Assembly: GCA_963969495.1 (NCBI GenBank)
Contig: OZ018323.1
Location: 71,582,920-71,646,919, forward strand
Source of the DNA: Ceratothoa steindachneri
Lineage: Eukaryota; Arthropoda; Malacostraca; Isopoda; Cymothoidae
Direction of reading: 5' to 3'
DNA: 64,000 nt
In this document: piece after piece, positions 26,275 through 36,637 of the stretch
How positions within the stretch are numbered: position 1 is the first letter of the stretch
Layout: each line of letters starts with the position of its first letter
The notes under the pieces: generated by a model
Seen by the model: only the letters and a program-made list of their open reading frames with translations
Told to the model about the DNA's origin: nothing
Databases searched by the model: none
Position numbers and translations under genes: made by a program

Positions 26275-27521
26275 TCAATCTGAGGTGTGTGTATTGTCTG
26301 TGGTGTCTGAAGAATCTGGTTCTTCTTTCTTCTCATCTGTTACGATGGTCGTGTGGGCTGCTTTTGCGGCTGCCCCCCTCTCTTTTTTGGCCTCAATCCT
26401 TGGGTCGGGCCGTCTGTTTTCGTGTTTGTTTCTCGTCTCTTGACTCTTTTTTGACATCTGTTTGTGATTCAGCTGCAGTAAGAGTACGTCCCTCGATGGC
26501 AGGTTATCAAGGGAAAACATCTCACTCATGCCGTTCTTCGCGAGCATTTGATTTAGCTCCTTTGTAAATACTCTTGTTTGAGTTAGGGCCTGACGTGAGC
26601 ATACAAGATGCAGATTATGATCTTCATCGAGTTTTCTTTCTCGATTCCCAAATAAAATTTGGGCTTCTGCCTCTGTAAAGACTGCTTTTGTGTACTTGCT
26701 CGTCTTTCTTTTTTGTACCTCTTTTCTGACCGGCTCTTTTTTCAGTGGGCAGGCTATGGCCATGGAACAATTTTCTTGGCCGTATTTGGCGCATTTTTCC
26801 CTGGGAGTGTTGCAGTTCTTCCAGTGGTGCCCTGGCTCGCTGCACTTTGAAAATATTTCTTGCGGTCTGTACATTAATTTTTCGTGTATGTCTCCATCAT
26901 GTAGCATCGGAAACAGAATTGTATGGGGGTAAATTCTTCTCTCTCTATCTGCTTCTCACTGTCTTTTGCATTAAAAAGCATTAGTCCCTTTTCTTTTGCC
27001 TTGTGTGCCATCGTAGTGTCGGAGAACACAATCTTAAACACGTGAGTGTATTCCGGATTCTCCCTATTGTCCCAAAACTTTATTATTTCGGAAACCCTGG
27101 CCCATTGTTGGTTCTTCATGATTTCATTTTTTATTCGCTTCTTAGTATGTTGTCCAATCCAGGGATCCAGTCGCCGGCAGACGACGCTCCTGTGCGTTAG
27201 GATCAGCGGTGGAATTGCCGGTTGAAGTCCTACTTCGTGGAGAGATCCAACTACCTCTTCTTTGGTTATGTTTTTCACACCCTTCTCCTTTTCAAGGATC
27301 GCCACATAACCTGTAGGGTGTTCGAGCAATCGGAGAATCGCGATATTTAATTTTCCATAAACCACTTCAAAGACCTTATCTCGGCTGGGCTTTCTGCTTC
27401 CGCTGATGGCGCGCAGCTGGATCCGAGTGGTCCCATTTTGCTCTAATTTACCAAGGGCTTGGCCCCTCGTGCAGGCTTTCTCCTCGCTGTCTCTTCTATG
27501 AGGCTTCTGGTTGTTCGTCAC
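26275..27521 (-). pseudogene. LINE ORF1, nucleic-acid-binding protein with zinc knuckles (decayed)
   Basis: Two consecutive minus-strand open stretches: 27521-26874 (215 residues, basic start, PWIGQHTKKRIKNEI, FTPIQFCFRCYMMETYTKN) and 26907-26275 (210 residues). The zinc-knuckle array is damaged. In FSKCSEPGHHWKNC the first Cys of a CX2CX4HX4C knuckle is Phe, and in CAKYGQENC the second Cys is Tyr and the His is Cys. The C-terminal third is Lys/Glu-rich. The first frame has no in-frame ATG at its start. ORF1 proteins of this class coat the element RNA. Confidence 0.7.
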
Positions 27522-28899
27522 TATTTAATTCAATGTATCCCCTTACTGTAGGGTCCGCTTCTTCTTGGTAGAGCGCTTTGAGAGCCATCCCCTCCTCGTT
27601 GCAAGCAAGTTTCCGTGAACGTTAACTACTGGATAGGATGGATGAATGATGTTGGGTGACCCCGGGGATGCCCCTCAAACGGGTGACATGTGGCGGATTT
27701 AATGCTGGGTGGTGATCGAATCAACTATCACCACTCGCCCCATCTGGGGATTGGTTATCGATGCTGCCACCAACTTACACAGGGACGGTTGCGTGACCCT
27801 GTGTGGTTCTGGCCAGAAATTACCCTTAAGGACTAGAGAGAACTCCTCCCTAAAGCGTTCAGCATCGCATCTTAACCGGGCTGCCTCTGATATTAATTTT
27901 CCACAGTGGGCTAATCCTCAAACCTGCTTTCCTCAACGCCTCGAATTATGTCAATCAAAGAAAACGAGATAGTTGGATCGAGACCAAATGAATGGCAGTT
28001 CATTTCAATTCCGCTCCCTTGCTCCGATGACTGGGCAGCGGGGGGGGAAGGGGTAGCCAGACATGGGTCGGCTATGCGTGGCTCCGTATATTAGTTTCTC
28101 TTTGATATCCCCTTGGTCAAAAAGGGTGGTAAGTTCGTGTTTTTGGTTTGGCCCTCTTTGCTTTTCCTCCTTTACCGCTGGTGAACTTCTTCAAATTTTT
28201 CTGTACAGTCTGTGATTATGAACTGAAATTAAAAAAGAGGTGCGAGACAAAGAACAGCTCTTCCCATCCTCTCTTCACTCACTTTGGCGCTCATGGAGCG
28301 GCTAATAAGGGAGGGGGGAGGCCCGGTACTCCTCTATAGACCACCATAGTCAAACTGTCTAGAGCCAAAGAGGCTCCAAGCAATGTGACTAGGGCGGTTA
28401 GGAGTGAGAGGGAGAGGAAGAAGAAGGTTTTAGGATAAACAGCGAAGAAAATAGTAGGAGACAAAAGTGGACAGAGTTTGTCATGGGACCTACAGCTTAA
28501 CGTGGAATCCGAACTACGGTGTGTCGCTTGTCTCTAACTATAAACTGGCAGTTTATCGTGCCCCTTGTCCCAGGTATCTACTGTGAGTTCCGTGTACGAA
28601 TGTGATAATAAAAACAAATAGATGTTGGAGGCTGAACGGAGTAAGAGGTTTGCAAAGAGATTCTAGTTGCCTGGAGGTCAGGGTTATCTCTATCCATTTT
28701 AGGTAGTATAGCTAGCGTGATAAAGTTAAAAAGTAGTGTTGGTATTTATGAGGCGTTCGAACCGCTATTACTAAATATACTTACTAAAAACTGATGTAGG
28801 TTTCTATCTCTCCATCTATTCTTTCTTATTCCTATCCTAGTTATAAATGACTATATGCTATTCTCTGGTGTTGATTCGGTTAATTAATTACTTTTAGTC

Positions 28900-30700
28900 G
28901 TCGTCGAGTATTATTCTCTTTCTCTCGAGGTGTAGATTTCTTCTTTGTCTACTTCTCTTCCTTCAACTATCCCTGGGAAACTTGGAAATAATGTGTGTGA
29001 TCTCCATCCTTCTATTCGGGCAATTTGGTTGATTATTTCAACTTCTACTTTATTCTGTGTCTTTTCTAAGACTTCCCTTGCTCTTTTTGCAATTAGTCTG
29101 AGAAGTCGCTTTATCCTTGCCACCTTGTGCAGGTCTCATTGTCTTCTTCTTTCTCCTCTTTTGGTGTTTGTTATTAAGTAGGTACCTTTGTTTTGGATCT
29201 TTTTGGAGTCTTAATAGGTTACTTCTCGAGATCTTGTACATTGTGATGGTTAAATATATAATCACGGACTATGGCTTGATAAATTTTTCTCTTGTTTTTC
29301 ATTCTTAGCTTAACTCACTTGTACAGTAATACCAGGCCGCTCTTCCCTCAATTTACCCTCTCAGTTACGTGCTTTTTATAACTTGATTTCACAATGGTTA
29401 GTCCGAGCACCTTACATTCTTTATCGAATTTGTAGAGCTATCCTTTTACATATACATCTGAGATGCTCCTTCTGTACACGGGTATCATTTTAAATTTACC
29501 CTTGTTGGTTTTAATTTTCCATTTTTCTTCGTATCTATTCATGCTTCTTACATTGGGCCGTTTCTGTAGGAGAAAACTATCATTTCAGTGACGTCTTCGG
29601 CAAATTGGATGTTTAAGCAGCCTTAATTTTTTTGGTGGTGGTATATCTGCTGTGTAGATTGAATAGAGAGACGGACTCAGACATCCGCCTTGGGGCAAAC
29701 CCGCAGTGAGCTCGAATATTTCTCCCTGTCATCCTATTTTCACGTAAACACATCTCTCCATTACATAATCACATAAAATCCTTTCGATCATGTTGTTCAT
29801 TCCTAATTTGAGTATCTTGAGTTGCATACCCCTCTGCTATACTTTGTTGAATGTCTTGAAAACGTTCCGGCATACGATATCTACGATAATTTTTTCTCTC
29901 TATGCTTTCGATATCTTTTCAAGAATGAATCCAAGGGTCATCTCCGTGCTTCTGCTTTTCCTGAAGCCAAATTGGTAGTTGTTTTTGTTGCTATTATCTT
30001 CAAGGAATTTGGACAGTCTGTTATTTATTATTTTTTCCAATACTTTACCGATGAAATCTAGTACCGAGACGGGGTGGTAGTTTTCCCGCCTTTAGGATGA
30101 ATATCATCTTCGCCACTTTAGTTCATCAGGAAAGTATGTCCTTTCGATCTCCCCATTTAGTTCGTCCACGAGCTGATGTTCAAATTCGATGAAAGAGTCT
30201 TCATTCTCTTCTTCGCTAATTTTGAATACATTTCTCCAGTGCTCTCTAAATAATCCTTCTACTTCTTCCTCATCTTCTAAAATGTTGTTCCCTGTATCCT
30301 TAATTTTCATTTTATCTCCTGTTGTCCGTGTCTTTAATCTTTCAATATGTTTCCAAAATTTCCTTGCCGATGTTTCCACATCTATTTACTCGATTTGCTG
30401 ATCCCATTTCTCTTTCTGTTTTTCATAAATTAGTGCTATTAGTTCTCTTTTCTGTCGCCTTAGTGCGTTGTATGCTTCCTTTGATGTTCCGAATCTTCTT
30501 ATATGTTCTGCCACCCGGCCAATCTCCTTGCTCGAAGCCACCATTTCTGGTGTCCACCTAAATTGTTTAATGGTTTGGAACGAGTTAATGGGGACAGCTC
30601 CCTTCTCTGCCCATTTAATTTCTTCTCTGATCCTATGCAACTCCCCGAGTGGCTTCGCCGAGCGTGCTGCGCACGTACCTCTGAAATAATTGTTTGTACT
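28900..30700 (-). pseudogene. LINE RT relic with FAED active site
   Basis: Minus strand. Blocks in order: NDSFIEFEHQLVDELN linker (30379 downward), IVDIVCRNVFKTFNKV, LCDYVMERCVYVKIG, AGLPQGGCLSPSLYSIYTAD, then QFAEDVTEM (FAED at about 29604-29593), and C-terminal KISRSNLLRLQ. The FADD motif reads FAED, so one catalytic Asp has become Glu. Stops occur throughout. Confidence 0.7.
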
Positions 30701-30702
30701 TA

Positions 30703-31270
30703 TCACAATCCGATCAATGGTATGCCTTCTATTTCTTCGAAGGGATTTGTATAGGATTTTTTTATGTGGATTAGAATTGCAAGAACATCCACCGGTTCCA
30801 TAAAATAGTTAAAGAGCAGATTGAAGTTAACCAGGCAGATTACCGGCTTTGTTGGTTGTTCTCTTTTTAAGTATGTAAGGAAATTGGGTCCCAGTCTTTG
30901 CAGTATACGTCTATTGATAAGCGTGTTAAGTTGTCTTCCCACTCTGTTTGCATTTATGTACCCAGAAGCTCTGCAATGGGCATTTGAATCGCCCATCAAA
31001 ATCACCGGTATCCTATAATTGGGTGGCTGGTATCCAGTTGCGACAATCATGTTGCTTAATTCCATTTTAATTTCTATAGCTAAATATTTATCTTCCAATC
31101 CTTGTAGTGTTTTGTACTGCAATCCCGGCTTGACAGCTATTGATGCCCCATCGTGTGTTTCTCCTGAAGGATTTGTGTTAATAACATTGTAGTTCCATAT
31201 CTTTACTTTCTCGTTTTCTCTGTTTCTTCCATGTTCTGATATTATTGTAACATATGGGTCAATCTTTTTG
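30703..31270 (-). pseudogene. LINE endonuclease relic
   Basis: Minus strand. The 139-residue open stretch 31122-30703 keeps LSNMIVATGYQPPNY and PVILMGDSNAHCR, an endonuclease-exonuclease-phosphatase core with the GDxN catalytic block. Upstream, DGASIAVKPG lies across a frame change. The N-terminal strand and the final SDH motif were not found intact. Confidence 0.65.
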
Positions 31271-32013
31271 AATAAGTTTCAATACATAATTTCCTTTTCT
31301 TTCCATCCGCATGTGTTAATTGGTAGTATTTTTATTTTTTTAATATTCATAATACAATTGTCCAATTCCTTCGTTTATTTTTCTTCCTCTTTGTTTGTCC
31401 TATATATTAATTTATCGGTGATTATTCTTCTTTTTCTGCTTCTTCTTTTGTTTATCCTCGGTTTCTCCTCTGCTGACTGCATTTGAGTGTGCTTCTGGTA
31501 GTTCATCTCTGGGTGATGGACACCTTTTACTTCCGGATTTAGATCTGTTAGGCCTTTGGGCTTTCCTGTGAGTAAGCCGTGTGCACTCTTGCTCTGTGTC
31601 GTCGGAGCAATTTTCAGTCTCTAAGTCATCGCTGTTTGTGTTCTCTTCTGATTATGCTGCCTGTTGGTTTTCTTTCGCCTCTTAGATTAACTCCTGTTTT
31701 GTCTTTTCTGTGACTTTGATTCTAAAAATGGCTGATGAGTCGACTTCTTTTGGCGAATTTCATGGGTTCGAGCTCGTTTTCCTGAAGATGCTGTTGACTG
31801 TGGTTGCATTATTTCCAGGGTTAGCTATGTTCATCACGTGGGCATGTAATATACAAGTAAGTATTTTCAAGTGAGAGTACCATCCAAATTTATCTGTGTT
31901 GCCGGTCCTTGTTGGTCACTTTTTGCCATTGATGCGTTTTTATTTACATTAGCATTATTTCTGTTTTACTGTATTTTTTCTGTTTATAATTTCTCTTCTT
32001 CTGCAAATGATCA

Positions 32014-32680
32014 TGTCCATTTATGTAGTATAGCTAGCATGATAAAGTTAGAAAGTAGTATTGGTATTTATGAGACGTTTGAACCGTTATTAGTAAATAT
32101 TCTTACTAAAAACCGGTGTAAGTTTCTATCTCTCTATTTATTCTTTCGTATTTCTATCCTAGTTATATTTGACTATACGCTATTCTCTGGTGATGCTTCG
32201 GTTAATTAATTACTCTTAGCCGTCGTCGAGTGTTATTCTCTTTCTCTAGGTGTAGATTTATTCTTCGTCCTTTTCTCCTCCTTCTACTATCTTTGGAAAA
32301 CTTGGTAATAATCTGTGTGATCTCCATCCTTCTCTTTGGGCAATTTAGTTGGTTAATTTAGCCCCTACTTCAGTCTGAGTATTTTCTAAGACTCTCCTTG
32401 CTCTTTTTGCAATTATTATGTTAAGTGGCTTTATCCTTGCCTCCCTGTGCAGCTCTAGTAGTCTTCTTATTTCTCCTCTTCTGGTGCTTGTTATTAAGTA
32501 GATAGCTTTGTTTTGTACATTTTGAAGTCTTAATAGGTTACTTCTTGAGATCGTGTACATCGCGATGATGGATAAATAATCGCGGACTGTACTATGGCTT
32601 GATAAATTTTTCTCTTGTTTTTCATGCTTAGGTTAACTAACTTGTACAGTAATGCCAATCCGCTCTTAAGGTAATAAGTA
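32014..32680 (-). mobile_element. 5'-truncated LINE fragment, same subfamily as 28.7-31.9 kb
   Basis: Minus strand. About 650 bp nearly repeats 28695-29340, including GTATAGCTAGC, the 3' UTR and the C-terminal RT frame with YTISRSNLLRLQNVQNKAIY. It begins abruptly near 32680 (5' truncation is typical of LINE insertions) and ends where the 5' part of the next copy begins. Confidence 0.75.
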
Positions 32681-32684
32681 TGAA

Positions 32685-33500
32685 AAAAGAGCCAAGAATT
32701 TATAATAAGAAAAAACAACCCCTTCATGTGGGCTACTTTGCTCAAGAGGAACAGGAGGAATCTCCAATCAGCCCCAAGAGCACATATATTTCCTCTTAGA
32801 AGTTTTCTTGAGAAGGCGTTTTATTTAGGTCCTGCCTAAAACTTTTACTCCTTTACCTGTGATAGCCTTTACCAGTTCGCAGCGAGAGAGCAGGCATACA
32901 GACTGAGTAAATCAAAAAGTCTCTGAAATTATGATAGATTTATTGGAGAAAAGGTACAAGAGTGTTTTTCACCATTACAACTATATAAAGTTTAGTTTAT
33001 ACACACAATGTAAAAATAAAAATATGGTCAAAAAGTGTTGTAATATTATTCGAAACTATAGTTAGGAGGGGCAAGATTTATAGATAGGCAAAAGTATACA
33101 AAAAGTGAAATAGGTCCTCCTGGAATAACGAAATACGCAGGAGCTCCGATTTTTCGTAATTTACATTCCACATGTTTTGTATTTAATTTGTACACCACTG
33201 GTAGGGTTGTTATATTTACACTAAAACTTGTGTTCATTATTATAATCTTTGGTTGATGGTTTATTAATTTGCACTTTTGATTATACGTGCCGTCATTATT
33301 CAAATGAAGAAACCGGCAATTAACGTGCAACTTCAGCTGGAAACCATACTCCCGATATCTCATCCAGACAATCTGAGTCTTCCAATTTTATGTTTCTTAT
33401 AGCACTTAGTTTGCCCTTAAAAATTTCCGGCGCCATGATTGGCCAATTTTTGTAATACTTATGTTCACGTAGAAAGACTATATATACTGTAGCAATTTGT
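32685..33500. other. AT-rich spacer with one unassigned ORF
   Basis: A minus-strand ATG frame of 105 codons (33363-33046) is open but has no recognisable motif and sits in AT-rich DNA. It is not supported as a gene. Confidence 0.4.
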
Positions 33501-33504
33501 GAAT

Positions 33505-34700
33505 TGTTAACGCATGTCTGAATACAGGGTACTTTCCAGATGCTTACAAGACGGCAAAAAGGATCTTCTTGCCCAAGCACGGAAAGGACCCTACGTTGAG
33601 AGAGAGCTACCGCCCAATTTCACTCCTGGAATTTGGCGGGAAACTCTTTGAGAAGATCCTCAACGGAAGATTGGTGTCTCACCTGGAAGAAAACTCCCTC
33701 TACAACCCTTGCCAATTTGGGTTTAGAAAGAAGCGAAGTACGAAAATGGCAATTAATGTCATAACGGAAAAGCTTTCCTAAGCCAAACGGGACAGGAGTT
33801 ATGTGGATATCGTTTGTCGGGATGTGTCAAAGGCGTTTGATATGGTGTGGCAGCGGGGCATGCAGTATAAGATCTTACGGCTGGGTCTAAGTAAAAACTT
33901 AGAAAGAACTCTCTGTGACTATGTCATGGAGAGAGCGGCGTATGTCAGTCTAGGGTGCACGGACGGACCAAAGTTTCCGCTCACTGCGGGCCTCCCGCAG
34001 GGAAGGTGTCTTTCCCCCACCCTTTACTCTATATACACAGCGGACGTCCCAGACCTTGTGTACCCCAATTCCCTCAATATTGAATACACCAATGATTTCA
34101 GCCAGATAATCGTATCTCCATGGAGTAATGCGCCGTGGCAAGCTCGCATGACAGCGATGGAAATCGCGAACCTTAGCAACTACGAGGCTCAGTGAAAGAT
34201 AAGAACAAACCAAGAGAAATTCAAGGTGGTCCCCATCGGACGCACCTTAAGGGCAGACGTGCGTGTGGGGGATACGCGATACCCCTACACCAACGAATGC
34301 AATGTACTCGGTATGAAAATCACCTCTACCGGGTACAAAAAGCACGTCGAAGAAAGAATTTATCGAGCCTCGTCCGCTGTCAGAACTCTATATAGTTTCA
34401 GAAATCTACGTGAAAGCAACAAGAAAAAGATCTACAATGCCCTTGTAAGATCTACGTTGCTTTACCCCACCTCCACCCTCTCATGTGTCTCAAAAACACA
34501 AAAGAGGCATCTTCAAGTAGTGCAAAATAAATGCATGTACCTAATAACGGGTAGACGCAGGCATGAAAGAAGACGGCAAGAAGACCCGCACAGAGAGGCG
34601 GGGATAATTCCCATTAACAAAGTCATTGAAGAACGGACCCGCAAAATGCAGGATCTGGTTAATCGGGAACGAGGTTCCAGACTAAGTGCGTCATTCCTTC
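33505..34700 (+). mobile_element. LINE RT relic with YTND active site
   Basis: Plus strand. It opens mid-domain at LNTGYFPDAYKTAKRIFLPK, then YRPISLLEFGGKLFEKIL, FGFRKKRSTKMAI, a stop at 33779, YVDIVCRDVSKAFDMVW, GLPQGRCLSPTLYSIYTADV, then EYTNDFSQI (34085-34096) where YADD is expected, and a C-terminal thumb to about 34700. Both the Ala and one catalytic Asp are changed, so it is catalytically dead. Stops at 33779 and 34193 and a frame change break it. It lacks the endonuclease, consistent with 5' truncation. The CR1-like element starts just downstream on the same strand. Confidence 0.8.
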
Positions 34701-35455
34701 CTTTTTCTACTCTATCTCTCTCCTTTTTTTACTTTTATGCTATCTCCCACTCATACAAAAAGAAAAAAAAAACAAAAAAAAGCCTACTCCTATCGTGTCA
34801 CTCTTTCCCTTTCTTCCTCTATCTACGTATAAGGACCTTGCAGCTACCTCATGCGTCAGAAGAGACGCTTTGGAACCTCTATAAACAACGCCAATCGACG
34901 CTCACTGGTTGCGAAAGACTAGGACTAGAGGTGTCCTAGGCGTTGGGGCACGATTAATGGGATGAGGGTAGTGCCTCGTTAACCCCTTCCCTGGCGCGTA
35001 ATTATTGACCGTTCCCAGTGACCGTTGACGGGCGCTTATGGTAGCATTGGTCCGAGGTGACGGCCCTTTGTTCCCATGTTGGTTGCCAGGCCAATAAAAA
35101 GCCTTGGGTCGAGTTCCTTGGTGTGGCGGAAAATCCATTGAACGCTACTCCGAGATCCTGGCCGTTGTGAAGGGAACTAGTAGGAGTTTAGTACGGGGCG
35201 TGCTTCGTTGTTGTTCACCTGGTGAGAAATCGATGGCCCCTTCGGGGACCTTCAGTGCTGCTTGGTTGGGAGTCACGGCACGCCGAGGTTTGACGACTCG
35301 GTCGGACGAACAGCAGCACATGGAGCGTGCCTTCTGAAAGATCCGAAACCTCTCCGATCGATAGGCGGGAGCGACTCACGCTGGGAGAACTCACCAACCC
35401 TCCTTTTTTATCATTGATTGGTCACGAGTTTTCAGAGAGAGAGAAAGCGCTCAAA

Positions 35456-36637
35456 ATGACAGGCAAAAAAGGACCCGTTCGTCTCAAACACAACTGTGCA
35501 ATATGCCAGTTAGAAAAGTGGTGCGTTGACTTTCCGGAGGGCTGGTACTCAAAATGCAGCCCTGAAAGTATCTGCACTACTTGCATATTGACGCGAGAGG
35601 TGGAAAAATTAAAAGACCTCTATAGAGCCTCAGAAGAGAGAGCTAAGGTCCTTGAGGGAAAGTTGGAGAAGCTCGAAGCCCTTAACGTAGCTCAGGTTCG
35701 ATGCCTAGAAGAGGCGCCGCCCACTGACGTTTCGGAATCCCCTGGTAATGAAGCGGACATTCACGCATCATCTGAGGCTAAGCCAGCTGAGGCAAGAGAG
35801 AAGCAGAAAAAGAAGAAAGGAGAAACGAAGAAAAAAAAGAAAAAGATGATAGTTAAAACAAGAGTAGAACCCAAAATAGAAGAAAAACAGATAAAGAAGA
35901 AGAAAAAGAAAGATAAGAATGTGGAGAGTGAAGAGGAAAAGGGGAGGCCTCTTCCACAAGGGAAGACCCCGTCTTCAGAGACCAAGTGTCCGAAGGTAAC
36001 CGTCATTGGTGACTCGCAAACACGGGATCTGCAGCCGCTGCTAGCGGCCCGCCTTCGCACTAGCGTGAAGGTAAGCTGCCTGTCAGGACGGGGTAACCAC
36101 ACCATCAGAATAGAGGCAGAGAAAGCTCAGATTTCTGAGAATTCTGTTGTTGCTCTGATGGTGAGCGGCAACGACATCTACCTCAGAGGGGGTAAAGTGG
36201 GCCTCAGTGGTAAGACCATCCAAACATTGATGGGAGCCGTGGACGACATAGGGCTTAAAACCCGCAAACGTGTGGTGGTTGGGATGCTTCCGAGAAGAGG
36301 TCCATCCCGAACCGCTCACGAAAGAAACGTGGCAGTGAACAAAAGGTTGGCGGATCTCTGCACGGCAGAAGGAGTCTTCTTCGTGGACCCCTATCGTACC
36401 TTTATCGGTAGAGACGACCTCTACCAAAGGGACGGGGTACATCTCTCCTTTAAAGGGAAGGCCTTTTTCGCCAATCTAATTCAAGATGTCGTGGAACGCA
36501 CCCAAAGGAGCGTTCGAAACAGAGCGAAAGCGGACGTGCGGCAGCATGCCCGTGTCACTCCTGGAACGACCTTCTCGGAGGTCGTCAAAAAGGGTGTGAC
36601 CACGAAAACAGAGAAGCCGGGAAACGGAAGAGCGTAG
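35456..36637 (+). CDS. CR1-like ORF1: zinc finger, coiled coil and SGNH esterase
   Basis: 393 residues from ATG 35456; the open frame extends upstream but without ATG. A Cys cluster at residues 14, 17, 34, 40 and 43 with Trp22 and Trp30 suggests a PHD-like zinc finger. A Glu/Lys/Leu-rich segment (about 47-85) should form a coiled coil. A Lys-rich tract (about 115-170) probably binds RNA and may serve as a nuclear signal. Residues about 180-370 form an SGNH hydrolase: GDSQTR with Ser187, SGNDI with Asn239, and DGVHL with Asp326 and His329, so the catalytic set is complete. Esterase-bearing ORF1 proteins are known in CR1 and related LINEs; their substrate is not settled. The frame is fully open, unlike every other element ORF here. 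Confidence 0.88.
   Translation: MTGKKGPVRLKHNCAICQLEKWCVDFPEGWYSKCSPESICTTCILTREVEKLKDLYRASEERAKVLEGKLEKLEALNVAQVRCLEEAPPTDVSESPGNEADIHASSEAKPAEAREKQKKKKGETKKKKKKMIVKTRVEPKIEEKQIKKKKKKDKNVESEEEKGRPLPQGKTPSSETKCPKVTVIGDSQTRDLQPLLAARLRTSVKVSCLSGRGNHTIRIEAEKAQISENSVVALMVSGNDIYLRGGKVGLSGKTIQTLMGAVDDIGLKTRKRVVVGMLPRRGPSRTAHERNVAVNKRLADLCTAEGVFFVDPYRTFIGRDDLYQRDGVHLSFKGKAFFANLIQDVVERTQRSVRNRAKADVRQHARVTPGTTFSEVVKKGVTTKTEKPGNGRA

Larger units (their letters stand above)
22990..28500 (-). mobile_element. Jockey-like non-LTR retrotransposon, nearly full length, decayed
   Basis: On the minus strand, in order: a GC-richer 5' region (about 28500-27530), ORF1 (27521-26275), ORF2 endonuclease (25926-25200), a connecting segment, RT (about 24960-23530), and an AT-rich 3' part ending near 22990. 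The gene order and the CCHC-type ORF1 fit the jockey/I superfamily of LINEs. Exact ends and target-site duplications could not be fixed. Its 3' region carries two copies of the CACTTCGCCTCTTTT motif also seen in the copy at 50 kb. Confidence 0.75.
28695..31870 (-). mobile_element. Jockey-like LINE relic, second subfamily
   Basis: Minus strand. A likely ORF1 C-terminus (about 31870-31440, basic and Ser/Thr/Gln-rich) is followed by endonuclease (about 31270-30703) and RT (30700-28900), then a 3' region ending about 28695. That 3' region is repeated at 32014-32680 in the same orientation. The ORFs are broken by many stops. It is divergent from the copy at 23-28 kb but has the same architecture. 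Confidence 0.7.

Noticed and set aside
23137..27200. Many plus-strand open frames
   Set aside because: They are antisense shadows of the minus-strand LINE ORFs.
33046..33363. ATG-started 105-residue minus-strand frame
   Set aside because: No recognisable motif, AT-rich composition, and no support from context.
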